A stretch of DNA of 64,000 nucleotides from Leisingera sp. M658 (GTDB lineage Bacteria; Pseudomonadota; Alphaproteobacteria; Rhodobacterales; Rhodobacteraceae): the NCBI RefSeq assembly GCF_025144145.1, contig NZ_CP083546.1:3754001-3818000 (forward strand), in the 5' to 3' direction. This document shows, in pieces, positions 57,476 to 64,000 of this stretch. A program made the position numbers and the translations under genes. Below the pieces are notes generated by a model that ran no database searches, was not told the DNA's origin, and saw only the letters and a program-made list of their open reading frames with translations. The first letter of the stretch is position 1. Each line of letters begins with the position of its first letter.

Positions 57476-58159
57476 TTAGTACGCTTGCGCGTTGTCGACA
57501 TCGAAGTTGTAAAGCTGACGGGCAGACCCGTAACGCTTGAACTCCTCCGGCTTGGCATCGGCGCCAGCGCGCGCCAGCAGATCCTTGAGGATCGCGATAT
57601 GCTCGGGGCGCATTTCCTTCTCGATACAGTCAGCGCCCAGGCTTTTGACCGAGCCGCGCACAAAGAACCGCGCCTCATAGCAGCTGTCGCCCAGCGCGTC
57701 GCCGGCATCGCCCAGCACCACCAGGTTACCCGCCTGCGCCATGAAGGCGCACATGTGGCCGATATTTCCATGCACGACGATGTCGATGCCCTTCATCGAT
57801 ATCCCGCAGCGCGAGGAGGCGTTGCCCTTGATCACCAGCAACCCGCCATGGCCGGTTGCACCGGCATACTGGCTGGCGTCGCCTTCGACGATCACGGTGC
57901 CGGACATCATGTTTTCAGCGACACCGGGACCAACCGAGCCTTCGACCTTGACAGTCGCCTGCTGGTTCATGCCGGCGCAATAGTAACCGGTGGACCCTTT
58001 GACAGTGACTTCAATCGGCGAATTCAGACCCACGGCAATTGCATGGCTGCCCTTGGCATTCACAATTTCCCAGGCGGTTTTGTTGGTGCCGCCATTCTGT
58101 TCCTGCAAGGTCGAGTTCAGACCACGCAGGCCATTTGCTTCAAGATCATATGTCTGCAT
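57476..58159 (-). CDS. mgsB: N-methylglutamate synthase subunit MgsB
   Basis: This 227-residue protein starts MQTYDLEANGLRGLNSTLQEQN at 58159, one base after the mgsA stop. It corresponds to the C-terminal GXXGXXXG repeat domain of glutamate synthase (VGPGVAENMMSGTVIVEGDA, GHGGLLVIKGNASSRCGI). A longer frame reaching into mgsA is rejected. It is a structural subunit bridging MgsA and MgsC. Confidence 0.88.
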   Translation of the reverse strand: MQTYDLEANGLRGLNSTLQEQNGGTNKTAWEIVNAKGSHAIAVGLNSPIEVTVKGSTGYYCAGMNQQATVKVEGSVGPGVAENMMSGTVIVEGDASQYAGATGHGGLLVIKGNASSRCGISMKGIDIVVHGNIGHMCAFMAQAGNLVVLGDAGDALGDSCYEARFFVRGSVKSLGADCIEKEMRPEHIAILKDLLARAGADAKPEEFKRYGSARQLYNFDVDNAQAY

Positions 58160-58160
58160 C

Positions 58161-59057
58161 TTAATGGTTCCAGAAGTAAACGGTTGCGGGTTCGGGCTCC
58201 CAGACGCGGGCGTCTTCAATGCCCGGCAGATTCACCAGCGCGCGGTATTCGCTGCCGAACGCCACATACTGGTCGGTCTCCGCCATCACGGCCGGTTTGC
58301 AGGCGATCGGGTCGCGGACCACGCCAAAGCCGTCCTTGGTGCCCACCACGAAATTGAAGAAACCATCCAGATCTTCCAGGGTGCCTTCCAGCGCTTCCCC
58401 CAGAGTGGCGCCGTTCTGCATCTTCCAAGTCAGATAAGCGGCACCGACTTCGGTGTCGTTCTGGCTTTCGATCCGCACCCCGTCCCGGCGCAGCTTGCGG
58501 CGCAGGGAGTTGTGGTTGGACAGCGAGCCATTGTGCACCAGGCACTGGTCTGAGCCGGTCGAGAACGGGTGTGCGCCCTCGGTGGTCACTGCAGATTCCG
58601 TGGCCATACGGGTGTGGCCGATGCCGTGGCTGCCGCCCATGCCGCGCACGTCGAAACGCTCGGCGACTTTTTCCGGCAGACCCACTTCCTTGTAGATCTC
58701 GATGGTGTCGCCTGCGCTCATGACACGCAAGCCGGGGCGCAGTTCGGCCAGCGCGCTGCGGGCCTCTTCGGCCTTGCCCGCGGGCACATCCAGCACCGCG
58801 TGGGTATCGATCACCCGGATCGAAACATCGGTGCTCAGCGCCTCAGCCAGCGCACCGTCCAGCCCGTCAAAGGCGTCCTCCGGCGCATCGGACTGAACGG
58901 TGAGCTTGGTGCGCCCGTCCGCCTCGGATCCGTAGATTGCAATGCCCGCACTGTCCGGACCGCGGTCCGTCATGGTGATGAGCATATCGGTGAGCATATC
59001 GCCTAATTTCGGCTCAAGTGATTTGTCTTTTAGAAAAAGACCGACAATCCCGCACAT
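58161..59057 (-). CDS. mgsA: N-methylglutamate synthase subunit MgsA
   Basis: This 298-residue class II glutamine amidotransferase-like protein starts MCGIVGLF, so Cys2 is the N-terminal nucleophile. GHTRMATESAVTTEGAHPF and HNGSLSNHNSLRRKL are conserved. It releases the methylamine unit from gamma-glutamylmethylamide within the MgsABC complex. It is the first enzyme gene of the operon, 133 bases after the small membrane protein gene. Confidence 0.88.
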   Translation of the reverse strand: MCGIVGLFLKDKSLEPKLGDMLTDMLITMTDRGPDSAGIAIYGSEADGRTKLTVQSDAPEDAFDGLDGALAEALSTDVSIRVIDTHAVLDVPAGKAEEARSALAELRPGLRVMSAGDTIEIYKEVGLPEKVAERFDVRGMGGSHGIGHTRMATESAVTTEGAHPFSTGSDQCLVHNGSLSNHNSLRRKLRRDGVRIESQNDTEVGAAYLTWKMQNGATLGEALEGTLEDLDGFFNFVVGTKDGFGVVRDPIACKPAVMAETDQYVAFGSEYRALVNLPGIEDARVWEPEPATVYFWNH

Positions 59058-59190
59058 GGGTAAGCCTCCTGCTTTTCATCTCGAATCAACGCTAGCAGTT
59101 TGCGATCTGCCATTCAACTCTTGTGAAACTTTTTTTCCTAAGAAGGTGAGGTAGGACGCGCCAATCTGGCGCGTCCCTGAAGGGGCAGAG

Positions 59191-59406
59191 TTAGTATTTT
59201 TCAAGCAAGGAGTTTATTTTATCCTTATCTCCCATTTGCTTGGCTTTCTCCAAATGGGCGCCCTCACGCACAAACTGTATCCGGTGCCAGGCAATCCAGA
59301 AGACTACCCCTAAGACCACCATCAACCCTTCTGATCCCTGGAAGGGGTAGACCGCCCCTACCTCAGCCAGGTCCACTGCCCAGCTGTCATAACCGATCGT
59401 AGACAT
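59191..59406 (-). CDS. Small single-pass membrane protein downstream of amtB
   Basis: This 71-residue protein starts MSTIGYDSWAVDLAEVGAVY. It has one membrane helix near residues 27-45 (GLMVVLGVVFWIAWHRI) and a short charged cytoplasmic tail. No family is recognised. It starts 11 bases after the amtB stop and precedes mgsA, so it is probably co-transcribed and may assist the transporter. Confidence 0.7.
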   Translation of the reverse strand: MSTIGYDSWAVDLAEVGAVYPFQGSEGLMVVLGVVFWIAWHRIQFVREGAHLEKAKQMGDKDKINSLLEKY

Positions 59407-59417
59407 TTCAATTCTCC

Positions 59418-60791
59418 TTATTCAGCTGGAACACTGCCACCGTTCAGCGCTGCTTTGTCAGCGGCGATGATTTCGGCCTTGGCTTCTTCGTAGGCATGAT
59501 GTTCGGCGTAATCGAGACCTTGCAGTTCGACCTCAACCGGGATGCGCAGCACACCTGCGGCGGCCTGCATCTTGGCAATCAGGAAACCCGGCAGCCAGCC
59601 CAGAACACCAAACATGATCACCGCGCCAATGGTCTGACCAACCGGGTTCACGGTTGCATACCCCTCATACGGCGAGCTCGGCGCACCCCACAGTAAGAAC
59701 CCTGCAAGGATCAGTCCGACAATGCCGGAATACCCGTGTACGGCAACCGCACCAACAGCGTCATCCAGCTTAAATCTGCGCTCGACCCAGTAGTGCAGCT
59801 TGTAGACGATCACGACACCAACGGCGCCAACAAGCATCGCCTGGATCGGGTGATACAAATCATTGCCCGCAGAGGCGGTAATGATCCCGGCCAGACCGCC
59901 GGAGAAGGTCCAGAACGCATCGCCTTTGGACACCACATAGGCCGCCATCAGACCGCCTGACAGCGACATCAGGAAGTTGAAGGTGATCGCAGACAACGAA
60001 GTCGGTGCCAGATAGATATTGGTTGCGGTCCAAGTGTCGCCAGTCAGCAAGCCACCAATGCCTTCAGGTGAGATTACCGGAATGTTGCAGGCCGCATAAA
60101 AGCCCCAGAACCCGGAATAGATCAGGAAGATACCAATGGTCAGCATCCAGGGATTATGCGGCGGGATATCGCGCGGCGTGCCGTCAGCGGCAAACTTGCC
60201 CAGGCGCGGGCCAAGAACCATGATCACACCCAGCGCGTAACCGCCGGCAATCGCGTGGATCACACCCGATGCATAGGCATCGTGATAGCCGAGGTACTTC
60301 ACCATCCAGCCTTCGGCATGCCAGCCCCAGGCCGCGTCGATGATCCAGAACACCGAGCCGATCATCACCGCATGCACCCACAACGCGGATGACCGGATCC
60401 GTTCGATTACAGCGCCCGATACAATCGACGCAGCAGTCCAGGAAAACAGCAGAAACGCTGCCCAGAACACACCAGTGATCCGGTCGGACAGGTTGGTGGC
60501 CATATTCTGCGACCACGGCAAGTTTGCCGCGGCGGCCTCGTGGTTCAGGCCTCCGAAGAACGGGAAGTTCGGGAATGCCCAGTAAATCCACCAGCCGAAG
60601 AAGAAGAATGTCACCGTGACCAAGGGAATGATCATGATGTTCTTCATCAGCGTGTGCATATGGTTGCGGTGGCGGCTGGCGCCGACCTCATACATACAAA
60701 AGCCTACGTGTATGAGGAACATGAAGACAACGGTCACCCAGTAGTAGAACTCGGTGAACACCGTTGTTAACGCGTTCAGATTTCCATCCAA
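59418..60791 (-). CDS. amtB: Ammonium/methylammonium transporter
   Basis: This 457-residue Amt family protein is read from a TTG at 60791, which has AGGAGGG upstream; an upstream GTG has no such site. There are about eleven membrane segments. DAYASGVIHAIAGG holds the conserved Asp and first pore His, and AVAVHGYSGIVGLI the second. It would import ammonium or methylammonium, fitting the methylamine pathway. Ammonium produced by that pathway can also be recaptured. It heads the operon amtB-small protein-mgsABC-gmaS. Confidence 0.9.
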   Translation of the reverse strand: MDGNLNALTTVFTEFYYWVTVVFMFLIHVGFCMYEVGASRHRNHMHTLMKNIMIIPLVTVTFFFFGWWIYWAFPNFPFFGGLNHEAAAANLPWSQNMATNLSDRITGVFWAAFLLFSWTAASIVSGAVIERIRSSALWVHAVMIGSVFWIIDAAWGWHAEGWMVKYLGYHDAYASGVIHAIAGGYALGVIMVLGPRLGKFAADGTPRDIPPHNPWMLTIGIFLIYSGFWGFYAACNIPVISPEGIGGLLTGDTWTATNIYLAPTSLSAITFNFLMSLSGGLMAAYVVSKGDAFWTFSGGLAGIITASAGNDLYHPIQAMLVGAVGVVIVYKLHYWVERRFKLDDAVGAVAVHGYSGIVGLILAGFLLWGAPSSPYEGYATVNPVGQTIGAVIMFGVLGWLPGFLIAKMQAAAGVLRIPVEVELQGLDYAEHHAYEEAKAEIIAADKAALNGGSVPAE

Positions 60792-60859
60792 TGTTTTGCC
60801 CTCCTGTTGGCAGTTCACCCGGGCACTTTTTGCCTCTTGGGAATATTATTTTCATTTAT

Positions 60860-60888
60860 TATTGTGTCTCAGGAGGTCAGGCTGTCAA
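60860..60888 (-). promoter_or_regulatory. Probable promoter of amtB
   Basis: TTGACA (60888-60883) and ACAATA (60865-60860) are separated by 17 bases on the minus strand, 68 bases before the TTG start. AT-rich sequence with GAATATT follows. It looks like a sigma-70 type promoter. No NtrC/sigma-54 element of the TGGCAC-N5-TTGC form is seen. Confidence 0.5.
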
Positions 60889-61230
60889 TAATCATGTGAA
60901 AGTTTGTTCACCCTCAGAAAAGCTCAAGCTGCCATGCAAGCGCCTTTGCTGCGCTCCTGCCAGCTGCCTAAAGCCTACCCTCTCAAGGGCTTAAGGCGTT
61001 CTGCCTTCATCCCCCTCACAGCAGTCTCCCAGGCCCTGGGCATTAGGCAAATGCGTGGCGCAATCGTGGATTTGCGACAGAATCAAGCGAATCTCCGGCA
61101 CCGGAAGGGGGCGATTCTCCCCTGGAACAGGGCACTCCGCAGCCGTCTCCACCACAAGCAGCCTGCCGAAAAGACCATTTCGGGCCAATCCTTGCCGCAA
61201 ACCCGTTCGGAATCGGCCTTTTAAGCAAAA

Positions 61231-61283
61231 TCTTTTTCCTGTTAGGAATAATCGTTGACACAGCGCCCCCTCTTTTGGCTAAC
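61231..61283 (+). promoter_or_regulatory. Probable dmmD promoter with TTCCT-GTT-AGGAA palindrome
   Basis: TTCCTGTTAGGAA (61236-61248) is followed by TTGACA (61255-61260) and, 17 bases later, GCTAAC (61278-61283). The preceding AAATCTTTTT matches a run before mcl. The palindrome just upstream of the -35 is a likely activator site. The -10 match is poor. Confidence 0.5.
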
Positions 61284-61346
61284 TGGACCGGACCAATGGA
61301 ACCAAATCGAGAAATTTGGTCCACCACTATCAGGGAGACATAGACG

Positions 61347-62492
61347 ATGGCCATTATCTGGCGGACTTCAGCACTGGCTCAGCGGCACAAGGAAATCGGC
61401 GGCGAGCTGGAAGATTGGAACGGCATGGGAACCGCCTGGTTCTATGACCATACCCCTGAACGCGCTAAAGCCGACTATGAAGCGGTCCGCACCAAGGCCG
61501 GCCTTATGGACGTATCAGGCTTGAAAAAAGTCCACGTCGTGGGTGAGCACGCAGCACAGGTCATCGACCGGGTCACCACCCGCAACGTCGAAAAGATCAT
61601 GCCCGGCCGCTCGACCTATGCCTCAATCTTGAACGATCAGGGCAAGTTTGTCGACGATTGCATCATCTACCGCCTGTCAGTGAACAGCTGGATGGTTGTG
61701 CATGGCACCGGAACCGGCATGGAACAGCTGAACGCGGTTGCCGCAGGCAAGAATTGCTCGGTGATCTTCGATGACAATCTGCACGATATGTCGCTGCAGG
61801 GCCCTGTCGCCGTTGATTTCCTGGCCGAATATGTCCCAGGCATCCGCGATCTGGCCTATTTCGGCATCATCCAGACCAAGCTGTTCGGCTGCCCGGTGAT
61901 GATCTCCCGCACCGGCTATACCGGCGAACGCGGCTACGAGATATTTTGCCAGTCCAAAGACGCGGTTCACCTGTGGGACAGCATCCTTAAAGAGGGCAAA
62001 GGCCTGGGCATCGTCCCGGTCCAGTTCTCGACGCTCGACCTGCTGCGCACCGAAAGCTATCTGCTGTTTTACCCGGGCGACAATTCCGAGACCTATCCGT
62101 TCGATGATGAAACCTGCGGCGACACCCTGTGGGAGCTGGGTCTGGAATTCACCGTATCCCCCGGCAAGACCGGTTTCATCGGCGCCGAGAACCACTATGC
62201 CGCTGAAGGCAAGGAACGGTTCAAGATCTACGGCGTCGTGCTGACAGGCACCACCCCGGCGGATGAGGGCGCGGACCTTCTGCAAAATGGCGAAAAGGTC
62301 GGCGTGGTCACCTACGGCATGTATTCCGAGGTCAACAAGCATAACGTGGGCATCGCGCGGATGCCGGTGGCCTGCGCCAAGCCGGGCACCGAGCTGACAG
62401 TCCGCAATGGCGATGGCACCGAGATTGCCGCCACCGCCGAAGAAATGCCCTTCTACGACAAGGACAAATCGATCCGCACCGCAAAGGGCTGA
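61347..62492 (+). CDS. dmmD: Dimethylamine monooxygenase-associated GcvT-like protein DmmD
   Basis: This 381-residue protein of the aminomethyltransferase/GcvT fold starts MAIIWRTSALAQRHKEIGG, behind AGGGAGA. SRTGYTGERGYEIFCQ and the tetrahydrofolate-binding surroundings (STLDLLRTESYLLFYPGDN) are conserved. In Roseobacters and methylobacteria it is the first gene of the dmmDABC operon, where it could capture formaldehyde from dimethylamine oxidation onto tetrahydrofolate. The gene order and dmmA/dmmB next to it support this name. Confidence 0.85.
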   Translation: MAIIWRTSALAQRHKEIGGELEDWNGMGTAWFYDHTPERAKADYEAVRTKAGLMDVSGLKKVHVVGEHAAQVIDRVTTRNVEKIMPGRSTYASILNDQGKFVDDCIIYRLSVNSWMVVHGTGTGMEQLNAVAAGKNCSVIFDDNLHDMSLQGPVAVDFLAEYVPGIRDLAYFGIIQTKLFGCPVMISRTGYTGERGYEIFCQSKDAVHLWDSILKEGKGLGIVPVQFSTLDLLRTESYLLFYPGDNSETYPFDDETCGDTLWELGLEFTVSPGKTGFIGAENHYAAEGKERFKIYGVVLTGTTPADEGADLLQNGEKVGVVTYGMYSEVNKHNVGIARMPVACAKPGTELTVRNGDGTEIAATAEEMPFYDKDKSIRTAKG

Positions 62493-62502
62493 GCCGGATC
62501 CG

Positions 62503-62527
62503 GGGCGCCCCTTCTCAGGGGGCGCCC
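62503..62527 (+). terminator. Hairpin between dmmD and dmmA
   Basis: GGGCGCCCC (62503-62511) and GGGGCGCCC (62519-62527) pair over seven bases, 11 bases after the dmmD stop. TTTCG follows at a distance. It may act as an attenuator or stabiliser of the dmmD message in the operon. Confidence 0.55.
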
Positions 62528-62564
62528 GCTTTCGTTCACCCGGACTGCAGGAAAAGCGACCCAC

Positions 62565-63176
62565 ATGTCTAAAACCGAATTCCCCCCCTCCATCAACAGC
62601 CGCCCTGTCTATGGCGAGCTTGAAGCCCGCCCGGGCAGCGGCCACCTGATGATTGCCGACGCGGCAGGTGCCGAGGCAATCCTTGAATTGGCCAAATTCG
62701 TCGACCCTGGTTTCTGGGCCAAAGCCCATATCATCTATATCCCCAAGGGAACCGGCACCAAATTCACCAGCCAGCTGGAAGCGATTGGTGCGGGCCAGTA
62801 TTATGCGGGTCCCTCCTATGAGGCCGCGCAAAGCCGCATCCGCCGCGCGCTGCAGGACTGCCACATGGGCACCCAAGTTTACCTGACCGGCACCGAAAGC
62901 CTGATGGGCCAGGCCATGGCCGAGGCCACCGCAGCCGGCATCCCGCATACCGCGATCCAGACCGAACACCGCGGCTCCACCGCACGGCGCATGCAGTGCG
63001 TCCATTGCAAAGGCATCACCGAGGACGTCACCACCGACCCGTTTGAATGCAGTCACTGCGGCCTCAGCCTGTTCGTGCGCGATCACTACTCGCGCCGCCT
63101 GGCGGCCTTTCAGGGGGTGCGGGTGGATGCCGAGGATCCAGGCAACATCCCCGAAAAAGTGGAGCTGTTCAAATGA
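62565..63176 (+). CDS. dmmA: Dimethylamine monooxygenase subunit DmmA
   Basis: This 203-residue protein starts MSKTEFPPSINSRPVYGELE and ends with a four-cysteine knuckle, CVHC...CSHC near 146-166, followed by LFVRDHYSRRLAAFQGVRVDAEDPG, typical of the DmmA family. Its size fits the smallest subunit of the enzyme. Dimethylamine monooxygenase oxidises dimethylamine to methylamine and formaldehyde with oxygen and NADPH. It overlaps dmmB by ATGA. Confidence 0.85.
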   Translation: MSKTEFPPSINSRPVYGELEARPGSGHLMIADAAGAEAILELAKFVDPGFWAKAHIIYIPKGTGTKFTSQLEAIGAGQYYAGPSYEAAQSRIRRALQDCHMGTQVYLTGTESLMGQAMAEATAAGIPHTAIQTEHRGSTARRMQCVHCKGITEDVTTDPFECSHCGLSLFVRDHYSRRLAAFQGVRVDAEDPGNIPEKVELFK

Positions 63177-64000
63177 GTGCTGGCACCGCAAAACTGAATG
63201 TCACCGTGGCCGAAGTCAAACCGGTCAATGATCTTGTCACCCGATTCAAATTTGTCCGCACCGGCGGCGGCGACCTGCCCACCTTCTCGGGCGGGGCGCA
63301 TACCGTGGTGGAAATGCAGGACGGCGGTATCACCCGGCTCAACGCCTATTCCCTGATGTCCAACCCCGCCGACCGCGGCGCCTACACAATCTCGGTCCGC
63401 CGCGATGACGCAGGGCGGGGCGGCTCCAAATTCATGCACTCTCAGGTGAAAGAGGGCATGGAAATGGTGATCTCCAACCCGGTGAACCTGTTCTCGCTGG
63501 ACCTGCGCGCCAAGAAGCATCTGATGCTGGCCGGCGGCATCGGCATCACACCCTTCATGGCCCAGATGCATCAGCTGGCAATGATGGGCGGCCAGTTTGA
63601 GCTGCACTACTCCGTGCGCAACGCTTCGCTTGGCACCTACGCCGAGGACTTGGCGGCAAAATATCCGGGCAAGGTGCACATCTATCACGACGACCAGGGC
63701 GAGGCGATCAACCTTACGACCCTGCTCGCCACCCAGCCGCTGGGCACCCATGTTTATGTCTGCGGCCCCAAGGGCATGATCAACTGGGTACACGGCACCG
63801 CATCGGAAATGGGCTGGCCGCGCGAGGCGGTGCACTCCGAGGAATTCCTGGCCCCCGCCTCCGGTAAACCGTTTGAGGTCAAGCTGGCGGTCTCTGGCAA
63901 GGTGATTCAGGTCGGCGAGCACCAATCGCTGCTGGAAGCGATTGAGGCCGCGGGCGTCGACGCCCCCTATCTCTGCCGCGGCGGCGCCTGCGGGCAGTGC
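63173..64000 (+). CDS. dmmB: Dimethylamine monooxygenase reductase subunit DmmB (partial)
   Basis: The 3' end is cut by the window; 276 residues are visible. It is a phthalate-dioxygenase-reductase/VanB-like protein: an FMN/NAD reductase part with HTVVEMQDGGITRLNAYSLMSNP near 42-64 and MLAGGIGITPFMAQM near 118-132. The start of a plant-type 2Fe-2S ferredoxin domain ends the window at CRGGACGQC. It would pass electrons to the haem-containing subunit expected just downstream (DmmC). It is coupled to dmmA by ATGA. Confidence 0.88.
   Translation, partial: MSAGTAKLNVTVAEVKPVNDLVTRFKFVRTGGGDLPTFSGGAHTVVEMQDGGITRLNAYSLMSNPADRGAYTISVRRDDAGRGGSKFMHSQVKEGMEMVISNPVNLFSLDLRAKKHLMLAGGIGITPFMAQMHQLAMMGGQFELHYSVRNASLGTYAEDLAAKYPGKVHIYHDDQGEAINLTTLLATQPLGTHVYVCGPKGMINWVHGTASEMGWPREAVHSEEFLAPASGKPFEVKLAVSGKVIQVGEHQSLLEAIEAAGVDAPYLCRGGACGQC

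Larger units (their letters stand above)
60792..61346. other. Divergent control region of amtB and dmmD
   Basis: No gene is supported in these 555 bases. The amtB promoter lies at 60860-60888, and the dmmD promoter and palindrome at 61231-61283. The centre (about 60905-61200) is noncoding in appearance; small frames on both strands lack ribosome binding sites. It is unusually long for a divergent promoter and may hold more regulatory sites. Confidence 0.45.

Noticed and set aside
60792-60900. Sigma-54/NtrC promoter for amtB
   Set aside because: Looked for TGGCAC-N5-TTGC; only a sigma-70-like TTGACA/ACAATA pair was found.
60991-61200. A 69-codon minus-strand frame between amtB and dmmD
   Set aside because: No ribosome binding site and no recognisable family; the region is better read as control sequence.

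Overview
The window looks like a chromosomal segment of an alphaproteobacterium of the Rhodobacteraceae, in the Roseobacter group (Leisingera/Phaeobacter/Ruegeria-like). This rests on family-level synteny (murA, DUF2948, hisD, UPF0262, low-molecular-weight phosphatase, infA, maf, RNase E/G, yacG, tRNA-Phe), on GC-rich codon use, on a dispersed repeat with the core GCCTCCGGCGGG next to an ATATTT or GTATTT box, and on Roseobacter-type trimethylamine N-oxide and methylamine genes. The species cannot be fixed from the sequence.

Positions 1-13911 are an integrated accessory island that ends at a tRNA-Phe gene. Its left boundary is not visible. It has a non-coding left part with clustered GTAACG boxes, a frameshifted pseudogene and an orphan nucleotidyltransferase. 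Next comes a helix-turn-helix protein and three translationally coupled large genes of the tyrosine-recombinase type (3042-8367). The cargo is a HigB/HigA-ImmA toxin-antitoxin pair, read divergently across a near-palindrome from a bacterial ubiquitin-like conjugation operon. That operon encodes a double ubiquitin-like domain fused to an E2, a JAB protease fused to an E1, and a DUF6527 zinc protein. A 4-fold beta flap protein follows. The ubiquitin-like operon on a recombinase-trio element is the most exciting system in the window.

Positions 13912-25580 are housekeeping: tRNA-Phe, yacG, RNase E/G, maf, infA, a nitrilase-family amidohydrolase, a coiled-coil protein, GNAT enzymes, UPF0262, hisD, murA and tRNA-Thr. 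Several accessory genes are interspersed in the conserved order.

Positions 26060-35161 hold signalling and transport genes: a chemoreceptor, a hybrid histidine kinase with a CHASE-like sensor, a DMT exporter, a Na/phosphate-cotransporter/PhoU-like protein and a DeoR regulator.

Positions 35546-64000 form a large one-carbon and methylated-amine gene cluster. The minus-strand operon sga-mtkA-mtkB-hpr-ppc-glyA and the plus-strand mcl-gck pair together encode the serine cycle, and a LuxR-type response regulator lies between them. Next come a group II truncated haemoglobin, TMAO demethylase (tdm), a DMT transporter, folD, a chorismate mutase-like gene and fhs. After these lies the N-methylglutamate route amtB-small membrane protein-mgsABC-gmaS. 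Last is the dimethylamine monooxygenase operon dmmD-dmmA-dmmB, cut by the window end. Read together, TMAO would go to dimethylamine, methylamine and ammonium. The methyl carbons would pass to tetrahydrofolate or formaldehyde and formate, then to 10-formyl-THF through Fhs/FolD. Methylene-THF would enter the serine cycle for assimilation. This points to a methylotrophic rather than merely methyl-oxidising Roseobacter, although that is an inference from gene content.
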